The position numbers were made by a program, and so were the translations under genes. DNA of 64,000 bases from an uncultured Lachnospiraceae bacterium (GTDB lineage Bacteria; Bacillota; Clostridia; Lachnospirales; Lachnospiraceae). The stretch spans positions 1-64,000 of the forward strand of contig CAJUKA010000005.1 in assembly GCA_910586585.1 (NCBI GenBank), read 5' to 3'. The notes beneath the pieces are model-generated. The model had not been told where the DNA came from and ran no database searches. It was given only the letters and a program-made list of their open reading frames with translations. Positions 53,186 to 61,927 of this stretch are shown piece by piece (within the stretch, counting starts at the first letter, position 1; the number at the start of each line of letters is the position of its first letter).

Positions 53186-54979
53186 TTGATTATGGGCATA
53201 ACATCAATCTTATCATTACTAAGTGGAGTGGCACTTTTTCTGTTTGGCATGTCTCTAATGGGAGACGGACTGAAAAAGGCGGCAGGGGAAAAGTTAGAGC
53301 TTATTTTATATAAGCTTACCAACACGCCTATCAAAGGAGTGCTTTTGGGTACGGCTGTCACAGCGATTATACAGTCGTCCTCTGCGACAACAGTTATGGT
53401 AGTCGGCTTTGTCAATTCCGGTATGATGAAGGTGTCGCAGGCAATTGGTATCATAATGGGCGCCAATATTGGCACCAGCATTACCGGCTGGATACTGTGT
53501 TTATCTTATATTGAAGGTTCAAGCGGTATCGCGCAGCTTTTGTCAACGACAACCATTTCGGCAGTTGTCTCCATTATTGGTATTTTGTTTAAGATGATGT
53601 CAAAAAAGAGTACCTACAAAAATGTTGGAGACATTATGCTTGGCTTTTCCATTTTAATGTTTGGTATGCAAAGCATGAGTGGGGCAGTATCGCCGCTAAG
53701 AGAAAATCCGCATTTTGTGAATATGCTTACAATGTTCTCCAACCCATTTATGGGAATTTTGGTTGGAATTGCATTTACAGCAGTTTTGCAGAGCGCTTCC
53801 GCCTCAATTGGTATTTTGCAGGCGCTTTCTGTGACAGGTGCCGTTAGTTTTGCATCAGCTTTTCCAATCACTTTGGGTATTGGTGTAGGTGCTGCATGTC
53901 CTGTTTTATTATCTTCTATAGGGACAAATAAAAACGGAAAAAGAACAGCGCTTATTTATTTGATGTATGATTTATTTGGAATGATTTTTTGTGCAGTAGC
54001 CTTTTATTTTGTCAATGCATTTGTGCAGTTTGACTTTATGGGCGTGACAATGAGTCCTATATCGATCGCATTGCTCAATACTGCATATAGAATGATAACA
54101 GCAGTTATTCTATTTCCTTTTATCAAACAGATAGAAAAAATAGTGTTTCGGCTTATCAAGGATACCGCAGAAGACAGAGAAGAACAGGCAGATTTCGATT
54201 TGCTTGAGGAACGGTTTCTTAATTATCCGGCGCTTGCAATTGGTCAGAGCCACACTGCGATGAACGGCATGGCAAGAAAGGCTAAGAAAAATATTCTGCG
54301 TGCGATGGGACTGTTTGCCAACTATTCAGAGGAGCGGTACAGCAAGGTTCAGGACAAGGAAAATTTAATTGACAAATATGAAGACAAGGTTGGCAGCTAT
54401 CTGGTGCAGCTTACGGGGCGCGCAATGACAGAAACACAGTCAAAACAGGTTTCGATTCTATTACATACAATCAGTGATTTTGAACGGCTTGGCGATCATG
54501 CGGTGAATCTGTCAAGGTCTGCCAATGAGCTGTATGAAAAAAAGATAGCATTTTCTGACGAGGCAACTTATGAGCTGTCAATATTAAGCGGCGCTGTAAA
54601 GGAAATTCTCGATATCACGGTCAATGCGTTCAGCAATGATGATGTGGATGCTGCTAAGATGGTAGAACCTTTGCGGGAATTAATCAATGTGCTGTGCAAT
54701 GAACTCAAATCTCGACATATAGTGCGCCTTAGAAATGGAAAATGTGAGATGAAGCAGGGATTTGCCTTTAACAATATTCTGACAGATTTTGAACGAATTG
54801 GCGCACATTGTTCGAATGTTGCAGTGGCGCTTTTGGAATCAGAGGCAAAGGATTTTGACACGCATGAATATCAGAAAAGTATTCGTGAGGTGAATAATGA
54901 AATGTTTACAGAACTATATGAAATGTATGAGATGAAGTATAATATTGGCAGATATAAAAAAGCTAAAAAGGGTAAATAA
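53186..54979 (+). CDS. Na/Pi cotransporter with PhoU-like C-terminus
   Basis: 597 residues. Two inverted repeats of a Na/Pi symporter core (TAVTAIIQSSSATTVMVVGF and FTAVLQSASASIGILQALS) hold the QSSSAT/QSASAS motifs of the NptA/NaPi-II family. The C-terminal region (about 350-560) is a helical PhoU-like domain (DFERLGDHAVNLSRSANEL; DFERIGAHCSNVA). TTG 53186 and ATG 53192 are both possible starts, with AAAGGA upstream. Likely imports phosphate with sodium. Confidence 0.88.
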   Translation: MIMGITSILSLLSGVALFLFGMSLMGDGLKKAAGEKLELILYKLTNTPIKGVLLGTAVTAIIQSSSATTVMVVGFVNSGMMKVSQAIGIIMGANIGTSITGWILCLSYIEGSSGIAQLLSTTTISAVVSIIGILFKMMSKKSTYKNVGDIMLGFSILMFGMQSMSGAVSPLRENPHFVNMLTMFSNPFMGILVGIAFTAVLQSASASIGILQALSVTGAVSFASAFPITLGIGVGAACPVLLSSIGTNKNGKRTALIYLMYDLFGMIFCAVAFYFVNAFVQFDFMGVTMSPISIALLNTAYRMITAVILFPFIKQIEKIVFRLIKDTAEDREEQADFDLLEERFLNYPALAIGQSHTAMNGMARKAKKNILRAMGLFANYSEERYSKVQDKENLIDKYEDKVGSYLVQLTGRAMTETQSKQVSILLHTISDFERLGDHAVNLSRSANELYEKKIAFSDEATYELSILSGAVKEILDITVNAFSNDDVDAAKMVEPLRELINVLCNELKSRHIVRLRNGKCEMKQGFAFNNILTDFERIGAHCSNVAVALLESEAKDFDTHEYQKSIREVNNEMFTELYEMYEMKYNIGRYKKAKKGK

Positions 54980-55022
54980 AATAAACGCTTTTGCGCTCAA
55001 TTTTGTAAATTTGGGGTTTGTA

Positions 55023-55778
55023 TTGAATAAGAAACGATATCAGAAAATTGATGCTGTCAGAGGAGTGGCGCTCTTAAATATGATTGCCTATCATGCTATG
55101 TGGGATTTGGTGTATTTGTATGACATAGAGTGCGGCTGGTATCAATCAACAACAGGGTGCATATGGCAGCAGGGGATATGCTGGACATTTATTTTTCTAT
55201 CGGGATTTTGTCTGCCGCTTGGCAGCCATGCAATAAAAAGAGGTATTCTTGTTTCTGTGGGCGGTGCTGTTATTATGGCTGTTACGTGGATATTTATGCC
55301 GCAAAGCAGGGTTGTATTTGGCGTGCTGACACTGATTGGTTCTTGTATGCTGTTTGCAGGAGCGTTTGAGAAATGGCTCAAAAGAATGCCTCCTTTGCTG
55401 GGGGCAGCAGCAAGCAGCATTCTTTTTGCGTTTACCAGAAATGTCAATGATGGATCGCTTGGGTTTGCGCGTTTGGATATGATAAAACTTCCAGAATCGC
55501 TCTATGCCAATATATTGACGGCATATCTGGGATTTCCAGAACGCGGATTTTATTCCACAGATTATTTTTCGATTGTACCATGGCTGTTTTTGTTTATGAC
55601 AGGATATTTTGTATGCAGGTATCTGCGCAACAGAAAAATAATGGAATGCATGAAAACCAGTGTGCTAAAACCAATCGAATGGCTTGGCAGGCATTCCTTT
55701 GAGATTTATATGCTGCATCAGCCTGTTATCTATCTGATTCTTGAAGTTATATTCCGATACATTGTGGTGAAACGCTAA
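55023..55778 (+). CDS. Heparan-alpha-glucosaminide N-acetyltransferase-like membrane protein
   Basis: About 251 residues from TTG 55023 (GGGG upstream); a longer frame starts at ATG 54945 inside the symporter gene. The family signature RGVALLNMIAYHAMWDL is at the N-terminus, followed by about seven to eight membrane helices and a final HSFEIYMLHQPVIYLI, as in DUF1624/acyltransferase-3-like proteins. It may transfer acyl groups to surface glycans; the substrate is unknown. The gene overlaps or abuts the symporter, suggesting one transcript. Confidence 0.75.
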   Translation: MNKKRYQKIDAVRGVALLNMIAYHAMWDLVYLYDIECGWYQSTTGCIWQQGICWTFIFLSGFCLPLGSHAIKRGILVSVGGAVIMAVTWIFMPQSRVVFGVLTLIGSCMLFAGAFEKWLKRMPPLLGAAASSILFAFTRNVNDGSLGFARLDMIKLPESLYANILTAYLGFPERGFYSTDYFSIVPWLFLFMTGYFVCRYLRNRKIMECMKTSVLKPIEWLGRHSFEIYMLHQPVIYLILEVIFRYIVVKR

Positions 55779-55797
55779 AATTAACAAGCAGGAGTTT

Positions 55798-57222
55798 ATG
55801 AAAAAAGAGATAAATTTACTAGAACAGCTTCGCTCAGGAGCAGAACTTTGCTTCAGGGAACAGCTATGGCTGACAATACAGCTCAGTATTCCGGCGATAC
55901 TGGCACAGATTTCTTCTATCGTGATGCAGTATATTGATGCGTCGATGGTGGGACAGTTGGGTGCAGGGGGATCTGCTGCAATCGGAATTGTTTCCTCAAG
56001 TACGTGGCTGATGGGAGGCTTGTGTGCTGCTGCGGCAACAGGCTTTACGGTTCAGGTGGCGCAGCGGGTAGGCGCAAAAAACGACAAGGAAGCCAGAAGT
56101 ATCGTGAGACAGGGGCTTGCGGCGGTATTTTTGTTTGGCTGTATTTTGATGCTGATAGGAATGGGGATCAGCAAGGTGCTTCCGCAGTGGCTTGGAGGCG
56201 ATGCGTCAATTTGTCCAGACGCATCAAGGTACTTTTTGATATATGCATTGTTTATTCCGGCCCTGCAGCTAAACAGTGCTTCGGGAGGGATGCTGCAGTG
56301 CAGTGGAAACATGAAAATTCCCAGTATACTGCATATATTGATGTGCTTTTTAGATGTTGTATTCAATTTATTTTTGATTTTTCCAACACGGGATATTTTA
56401 TTGTGGGGAATGCGCGTTACCATTCCAGGAGCGGGACTCGGCGTGATGGGGGCAGCGCTTGGAACTGCATTTGCGGAGCTTGTGACAGCAGGCATGATGC
56501 TTTATTTTCTGTTGGTGCGTTCTCCAATACTACATCTTAGAAAAGGGGAAAAACTTTGCTTCAATAGCAGTGATTTGAGACAAGCAGTAAAGATTGCGGT
56601 TCCCGTTGGATTTGAGCAGGCAGTGATGTGCGGTGCGCAGATTATGACGACAAGGATTGTGGCGCCGCTTGGAACAATTGCGATTGCGGCAAATTCATTG
56701 TCTGTGACGGCGGAGAGCCTTTGTTATATGCCGGGATATGGAATTGGATCGGCGGCAACGACTTTGATTGGCCAGAGCATTGGCGCGGGACGCAAAGATT
56801 TGACAAGAAGGCTTGGCTGGATTACGACAGGACTTGGCATGGCGGTAATGACAGGCAGCGGTATTTTATTGTTTATCTTTGCGCCGTTTATGATTCGTAT
56901 TCTCTCGCCAGACCCAGCTATTCGCGATTTGGGCGCACAAATTCTTCGTATCGAAGCGTTTGCAGAGCCAATGTACGCAGCTTCGATCGTGGCTTCTGGC
57001 GTATTTCGGGGTGCTGGTGATACGTTGATACCAAGCTGTATGAATTTTTTTAGCATGTGGTTTGTGCGAATACCGCTTTCGGCGCTGCTTGCCGTGAAGT
57101 TAGGGCTGTATGGCGTCTGGCTTGCAATGTGCATCGAACTTTGTGTGCGGGGAGTTATTTTCTTGTTCCGACTAAAGGGAAAACGCTGGATGACAGGAAT
57201 CAGTTCCCCTGAGAAATGCTAA
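55798..57222 (+). CDS. MATE-family efflux transporter
   Basis: 474 residues with about twelve membrane helices in two homologous halves. MATE phrases are visible: LSIPAILAQISSIVMQYIDA with SMVGQLG in the first half, and GFEQAVMCGAQIMTTRIVAPLG-like segments in the second. Likely exports cationic drugs or metabolites using a cation gradient. AGGAG precedes the ATG. It follows the acyltransferase-like gene by 19 bases. Confidence 0.9.
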   Translation: MKKEINLLEQLRSGAELCFREQLWLTIQLSIPAILAQISSIVMQYIDASMVGQLGAGGSAAIGIVSSSTWLMGGLCAAAATGFTVQVAQRVGAKNDKEARSIVRQGLAAVFLFGCILMLIGMGISKVLPQWLGGDASICPDASRYFLIYALFIPALQLNSASGGMLQCSGNMKIPSILHILMCFLDVVFNLFLIFPTRDILLWGMRVTIPGAGLGVMGAALGTAFAELVTAGMMLYFLLVRSPILHLRKGEKLCFNSSDLRQAVKIAVPVGFEQAVMCGAQIMTTRIVAPLGTIAIAANSLSVTAESLCYMPGYGIGSAATTLIGQSIGAGRKDLTRRLGWITTGLGMAVMTGSGILLFIFAPFMIRILSPDPAIRDLGAQILRIEAFAEPMYAASIVASGVFRGAGDTLIPSCMNFFSMWFVRIPLSALLAVKLGLYGVWLAMCIELCVRGVIFLFRLKGKRWMTGISSPEKC

Positions 57223-57253
57223 GAAAATAACAGGAAGCATCATTTTTATTTAA

Positions 57254-57275
57254 GCCGCAAATGGCGGCATGGAGG
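57254..57275 (+). promoter_or_regulatory. Hairpin directly before the Shine-Dalgarno of metF
   Basis: GCCGC (57254-57258) pairs with GCGGC (57264-57268), with GGAGG at 57271-57275 and TTTTTATT before the stem. It mirrors the leader of the DUF815 gene at 51772. No SAM riboswitch is visible. Confidence 0.5.
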
Positions 57276-57281
57276 ATTTAT

Positions 57282-58148
57282 ATGAAATTAGATGAGATTT
57301 TATCAAAAAATAATGTAACACTTTCGTTTGAGGTATTTCCGCCCAAGGCGACAGCAAATTATGAGGCTGTGAAAGCTGCGGCATATGCGGTGGCAGAGCG
57401 CAGACCTAGTTACATGAGTGTGACTTATGGCGCAGGTGGAACTACACGCAGCAATACTTTGGAGATTGCAAAAGGGATTCAGGAAAAATATGATGTCACC
57501 ACAATCGCACATTTAACTTGCGCAGGGGCGACAAAAGAGAGCATTCAGCAGGCGCTTACAGAGATGAAAGACGCGGGCATTGAGAATGTGCTTGCATTGC
57601 GTGGGGACAGGCCAAAAGATTTTGAGGGCGATCCCTTTACAGATTATCATTATGCATCAGAACTTGCTGCGGATATCAAGGCATTTGGCGGTATGTGCAT
57701 TGGCGGTGCCTGCTATCCGGAGGGGCACGTGGAATCAGAAAATACACATCAGGATATTTTGAATCTCAAAAAGAAGGTGGAGGCTGGATGCGCATATCTG
57801 ACAACACAGATGTTTTTTGACAATAATATTTTCTATAATTTCCTTTGCAGAGTGCGTGAGGCGGGAATTGATGTTCCTGTGATTCCGGGCATTATGCCCA
57901 TCACAAAACCAGTTCAGCTTCGCAATGCAGTGAAGCTTTCGGGCTGCAATGTGCCAATGCGGTTTCGCAGCATTGTGGACTGCTTTGGCAGCAATCCCAA
58001 GGCAATGCAGCAGGCCGGAATCATTTATGCCACCGATCAGATTATTGATCTGATTGCCAATGGTGTGAAACACGTACATGTTTATTCAATGAATAATGCT
58101 GAGGTGGTAAAAGGAATTCAAGAGAATCTTTGTACAATGATAGGATAG
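57282..58148 (+). CDS. metF: 5,10-methylenetetrahydrofolate reductase
   Basis: FAD enzyme that reduces methylene-THF to methyl-THF for methionine synthesis or acetogenic carbon flow. 288 residues from ATG 57282, chosen for GGAGG six bases upstream. Motifs: LSFEVFPPK, YMSVTYGAGGTTRSNT, THLTC-like IAHLTCAG, NVLALRGDRPKD and TQMFFDN. The length fits the short clostridial form. It follows the MATE gene and precedes the M14 peptidase without a clear terminator. Confidence 0.93.
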   Translation: MKLDEILSKNNVTLSFEVFPPKATANYEAVKAAAYAVAERRPSYMSVTYGAGGTTRSNTLEIAKGIQEKYDVTTIAHLTCAGATKESIQQALTEMKDAGIENVLALRGDRPKDFEGDPFTDYHYASELAADIKAFGGMCIGGACYPEGHVESENTHQDILNLKKKVEAGCAYLTTQMFFDNNIFYNFLCRVREAGIDVPVIPGIMPITKPVQLRNAVKLSGCNVPMRFRSIVDCFGSNPKAMQQAGIIYATDQIIDLIANGVKHVHVYSMNNAEVVKGIQENLCTMIG

Positions 58149-58211
58149 ACGGAACATAGATGATGGTATTCGCATATAGTAGACTAAGAAACATACGGTG
58201 GAAAAGTATTT

Positions 58212-59483
58212 ATGCGGAATATTTATATTGGAGATACAGGAGTTTTTGTACAATATATGCAGCTTGCACTGAATAGAGCAGGTTATCCTGTCAGCATAAA
58301 TGGCCAGTTTGACAGGAATACCTGCAGTGTGCTTGGTAATTTTTTGGGAAATGAGAAGGGCTGTTATGTAGACAAGACAGTTTGGACAAAACTAATTCCT
58401 TATCTAAAAGGCTATACAACACATGAGATTACAGCGGGAGACACGCTGTGGGAGATTGCCAATACTTATGAAACGAAAGTTTCTGCGATACTGACAGCCA
58501 ATCCATCTCTGGACGCCATGAGGCTGCAGACAGGAACGCGCATTAACGTTCCTTTTTCTTTTTCATTGGTGGATGAGCGTGTTCCATATACATCTATTTT
58601 CACAGAATATATTATGGAAGGACTCGAAGTTCGCTATCCGTTTCTGATTTCCGGGTGTATCGGTAAGAGTGCGATGGGCAAAGAAGTGTGCTATCTACAG
58701 ATTGGTGAAGGACAAACACAAGTTTGCTACAATGCATGTTTCCATGCAAATGAATGGATTACAGCGCCAATTTTATTGAAATTTGCGGAGGAATATGCAA
58801 AGGCTTATGCAGCAGGAGAGGAACTTTATGGAGAAGATACAGAAGCGCTTTTCAAAGAATTTAGTCTATTTTTGATTCCGATGGTGAATCCGGATGGTGT
58901 GGACCTTGTGAATGGTGTGATTCGAAATGAAGATTATCTGGATCAGACAAAGGAGATTGCAGCAGCTTACCCGTCAATTCCATATCCGAAGGGATGGAAG
59001 GCAAATATAAACGGAATAGACTTGAATCTGCAATTTCCGGCAGGCTGGGAACAGGCTAGAGAAATTAAGTTTGCACAAGGCTATGTATCGCCAGCCCCTA
59101 GAGATTATGTAGGAGAGGCGCCGCTTTCTGCAATAGAAAGTATCAATATGTATCACTTTACGCGTTCTCATGATTTTAAATTGATCTTGGCTTATCATAC
59201 GCAAGGAGAGGTCATATATTGGAAATATCTTGATTATGAGCCGGAAAATTCAAGGCGTATTGCAGAGTATTTTGGAAGCGTCAGCGGATACCTGGTGGAA
59301 GAAACACCCACAGCATCAGGTTATGCTGGCTACAAAGATTGGTTTATTCAGGATTATAACCGGCCTGGCTATACGATAGAGGCAGGCCGTGGTGAAAATC
59401 CTTTAGAGATGAGCCAGTTTCCAAAAATCTATCAGGACAACAGACTGATTCTTTTAGGAGGAATGACGCAGATAAGGTCCTAA
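58212..59483 (+). CDS. M14 carboxypeptidase with peptidoglycan-binding and LysM domains
   Basis: 423 residues: a peptidoglycan-binding domain (about 5-65), a LysM repeat (about 70-115; HEITAGDTLWEIANTYETKV) and an M14 metallopeptidase domain (about 120-420). Zinc ligands are H178 and E181 (FHANEW) and H328 (AYHTQGE); the catalytic glutamate is near 389 (YTIEAGRGENP). This resembles gamma-D-glutamyl-diamino acid peptidase I, which trims cell-wall peptides. There is no signal peptide, as in some spore-associated members. It converges tightly with the TetR gene. Confidence 0.9.
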   Translation: MRNIYIGDTGVFVQYMQLALNRAGYPVSINGQFDRNTCSVLGNFLGNEKGCYVDKTVWTKLIPYLKGYTTHEITAGDTLWEIANTYETKVSAILTANPSLDAMRLQTGTRINVPFSFSLVDERVPYTSIFTEYIMEGLEVRYPFLISGCIGKSAMGKEVCYLQIGEGQTQVCYNACFHANEWITAPILLKFAEEYAKAYAAGEELYGEDTEALFKEFSLFLIPMVNPDGVDLVNGVIRNEDYLDQTKEIAAAYPSIPYPKGWKANINGIDLNLQFPAGWEQAREIKFAQGYVSPAPRDYVGEAPLSAIESINMYHFTRSHDFKLILAYHTQGEVIYWKYLDYEPENSRRIAEYFGSVSGYLVEETPTASGYAGYKDWFIQDYNRPGYTIEAGRGENPLEMSQFPKIYQDNRLILLGGMTQIRS

Positions 59484-59484
59484 A

Positions 59485-60105
59485 TTATAACATCAAAGAC
59501 AAATAACTGAGCGTGCCTGCAGCAACGCCGGTTCCTTTTTCCAACAAAGAGATCAGCCCGTGCAGTGTGTCTTCTGTTTCTTCGGGCGTGGAGGGGAGCA
59601 AGGAATTATCGAGTTTTACTGCAATGATAATCAATACAATTTCTGCGAGAGCAGCAGGGTAATCAAAGTGGATTTCACCATTTTGGATACCCTGCTTTAT
59701 AATTTCTGTCAAGTCAGGTTTTAATTCTGAAACAACATGGGATAAGTATTTCTGATGCAAAAAGGCAAGATCCTGTGCGCTGGTGTTGTCAGGAGCGTTG
59801 CCGTTTTGGGTGATAAAAGCAATGGAGGAATTTTGGCACGCCTGGAACAACATTGCCATTCTGGTAAATGGCGAAACATTAGTTTGAGCAGCAAGATTTT
59901 TGGCAGTGAGAAGCGGTTTTTCATAGCTGCGTTCTATCAATGCATCAAGAATTGCACCCTTTGACGGAAAATAGTAATAGATGCTTCCTTTTCCGATTCC
60001 GGCTTTATGGGCAATTTCACTGACAGAAATATTTTGAATTTTCTTTTCCTCTAAAAGCTGCTGGAGCGCATCTAGTATCACATCATATTTTCTCAAATCA
60101 GGCAT
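59485..60105 (-). CDS. TetR-family repressor
   Basis: About 206 residues from ATG 60105, with AAGGTGG upstream; the TTG at 60126 lacks one. The helix-turn-helix is ISVSEIAHKAGIGKGSIYYY followed by FPSKGAILDALIE. The C-terminal ligand domain is variable. It is divergent from the SCP2/hydrolase/condensation operon, whose promoter carries two matching palindromes, so it probably represses that operon until a small, perhaps lipid-like, molecule binds. Confidence 0.88.
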   Translation of the reverse strand: MPDLRKYDVILDALQQLLEEKKIQNISVSEIAHKAGIGKGSIYYYFPSKGAILDALIERSYEKPLLTAKNLAAQTNVSPFTRMAMLFQACQNSSIAFITQNGNAPDNTSAQDLAFLHQKYLSHVVSELKPDLTEIIKQGIQNGEIHFDYPAALAEIVLIIIAVKLDNSLLPSTPEETEDTLHGLISLLEKGTGVAAGTLSYLSLML

Positions 60106-60269
60106 GGATACTGCCACCTTTCTCAATTATGAATTTTTAAGTTTTATTGTGGATATTCTTTTAAGTGGGTAATTAGTAAAGATTATATCACATCTCTTCT
60201 GGGGGCACAATTGTAAATTCTGCCATAAAGAATGGAAAATTATTCGTGAAAGTTTAGGGCAAAACGCAC

Positions 60270-60327
60270 TTGACCTTCGGTCGAATATTGTGATATATTT
60301 ATGATAAATAAAGCCGACCGACGGTCG
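60270..60327 (+). promoter_or_regulatory. Operon promoter with two TetR-type operators
   Basis: TTGACC (60270-60275) and TATATT (60294-60299), 18 bases apart, form the promoter. TGACCTTCGGTCG (60271-60283) overlaps the -35 box, and CGACCGACGGTCG (60315-60327), a perfect 13-bp palindrome with an unpaired centre, lies just after the expected start. The two share 10 of 13 bases; centres are 44 bp apart. Confidence 0.7.
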
Positions 60328-60400
60328 AAATAAAAAAGAATGTCAAAAGACAGGCTTTTGCAGCTTATTAATAGTTTTCAAGTGAGTATGGGAGGATAAA

Positions 60401-60838
60401 ATGACATACGCAGATTTTTTTTATGAGATTAAGGGAAAGTTTATGGGAGTTGATGTGAGCGACATCAAAGAGCACTATGCATTTCAGTTCAACATTGAGG
60501 ACGAGGAAGCAGGCGGTGCATTTTATGTGGAAGTAAAGAATGGTGAACTTTTTGTAGAGCCATATGAATATTATGACAGAGATGCTATGTTTATCTGTTC
60601 GCCAGAAGTGCTTACCAAGATTGCAGAGTGTGAGATGGACCCAGTTTGGGCTTTCACAACACAAAAGCTTAGAGTTGAGGGCAATATTGATAAGGCACTC
60701 AAATTAAATGAGATATTGCAGAAGAAGAAAAAAGAAGCAAAGAAGGAAGCAAAAGAAGCTAAGAAAGAGGCGAAGAAGGAAGCAAAAGAAGCTAAGAAAG
60801 AGACGGCAGAGGAAAAAAAGAAAGCTGCTGAGAAATAA
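60401..60838 (+). CDS. SCP2-like lipid-binding domain protein with K/E/A-rich tail
   Basis: 145 residues. Residues 1-105 form an SCP2-type fold (YAFQFNIEDEEAGGAFYVEV; AFTTQKLRVEGNIDKALKL), known for binding lipids or acyl chains. Residues about 108-145 are a run of KKEAKEA-type units, a highly charged helix. GGGAGG precedes the ATG. It is the first gene of the TetR-controlled operon and could hold a fatty acyl ligand for the enzymes downstream. Confidence 0.8.
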   Translation: MTYADFFYEIKGKFMGVDVSDIKEHYAFQFNIEDEEAGGAFYVEVKNGELFVEPYEYYDRDAMFICSPEVLTKIAECEMDPVWAFTTQKLRVEGNIDKALKLNEILQKKKKEAKKEAKEAKKEAKKEAKEAKKETAEEKKKAAEK

Positions 60839-60856
60839 CAGCATGGAGGTGCAGGA

Positions 60857-61807
60857 ATGGGCATACTGAAAAAAACAATGACCTGCCTTGGGGTTCTTGC
60901 GGCAGCAAGCGCAGGTGAAACCGCATATTTTTACAGAAGAACAATGATACGCAACAATGCGAAAAGAGAACGTACAATGAAAATGTCGGGTACAGACTGG
61001 AGTCAATATGAGCCGTTGTTAAAAGAGAGGAAAGAATTTTTGATGGCTCAGCCGCACCAGGATTTGTACCAGAACTCTTTTGATAATCTGAAACTTCATG
61101 CGACATATTTTCCAGCGATTTGTGATGACAATGGCAGAAAAAAGGTTGTTATCTGCTTCCATGGATACACCAGTCAGGGAATGTCCGACTACATCGCTTT
61201 GTCTGATTATTATTTAAAAAAAGGATTTGCAATGCTGCTGCCAGATGCGAGAGCGCATGGTCTGAGTGAGGGAGAGTATATTGGATTTGGCTGCCTTGAC
61301 AGAAAAGACGCATTGCAGTGGATAAGCTGGGTAATTCAGGAATGTGGAGAAGATGTAGAAATTATACTGCATGGTACTTCAATGGGCGGCGCTACGGTGC
61401 TGATGGCAAGCGGTCTTGATTTGCCAAAACAAGTAAAAGGAATTGTTTCAGACTGTGGTTTTACATCGCCGAAGGAAGTATTTACCCATGTGCTCAACAA
61501 TATGTACCATTTGCCAGCTTTTCCGGCAATTCCATGTGCGGATGTTGTGAACAAAAAACTTGCAGGTTATGGTATGGATGAGTGCAACGCGAAACGTGAA
61601 GTCAGAAAGGCGAAGGTTCCTATTTTGTTTATTCATGGTTCAGAAGATACTTTTGTACCATGTCAGATGTGCCATGAAATCTATGATTATTGCAATGCTC
61701 CAAAGAAAAAGCTGATAGTGGAGGGCGCTGCACATGCGGAAAGTTACTATAAAGATACAAAAAAGTATGAGCAGACACTAACGGAGTTTTTTGAGGAATT
61801 AGATTGA
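60857..61807 (+). CDS. Alpha/beta hydrolase
   Basis: 316 residues. The nucleophile elbow GTSMGG has S175; the acid and histidine are likely D269 (HGSEDTFVP) and H near 298 (GAAHAESYY). FHGYTSQG forms the oxyanion loop. An N-terminal hydrophobic stretch (CLGVLAAASAGETAYFY) may anchor it to the membrane. It follows the SCP2 gene by 18 bases and could act as an esterase, or as a thioesterase releasing the product of the downstream synthetic genes. Confidence 0.85.
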   Translation: MGILKKTMTCLGVLAAASAGETAYFYRRTMIRNNAKRERTMKMSGTDWSQYEPLLKERKEFLMAQPHQDLYQNSFDNLKLHATYFPAICDDNGRKKVVICFHGYTSQGMSDYIALSDYYLKKGFAMLLPDARAHGLSEGEYIGFGCLDRKDALQWISWVIQECGEDVEIILHGTSMGGATVLMASGLDLPKQVKGIVSDCGFTSPKEVFTHVLNNMYHLPAFPAIPCADVVNKKLAGYGMDECNAKREVRKAKVPILFIHGSEDTFVPCQMCHEIYDYCNAPKKKLIVEGAAHAESYYKDTKKYEQTLTEFFEELD

Positions 61808-61927
61808 GAATTCATGTTTTTAATTGGCAATTTGAATCAGAGCACTTTGGTGCAATGACATAGAGGATTCGTATAGGGACTGAAGGGCGGGTTCATACGC
61901 AGTTGTATGAATAGAGAGGAATTTTTG

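Noticed and set aside
56004..56540. 178-codon frame within the MATE transporter gene
   Set aside because: Alternative frame of a clear transporter gene; composition does not look like a real protein.
57254..57268. Hairpin before metF as a terminator
   Set aside because: No T-run follows; a Shine-Dalgarno sequence does, so a translation-linked role is more plausible.
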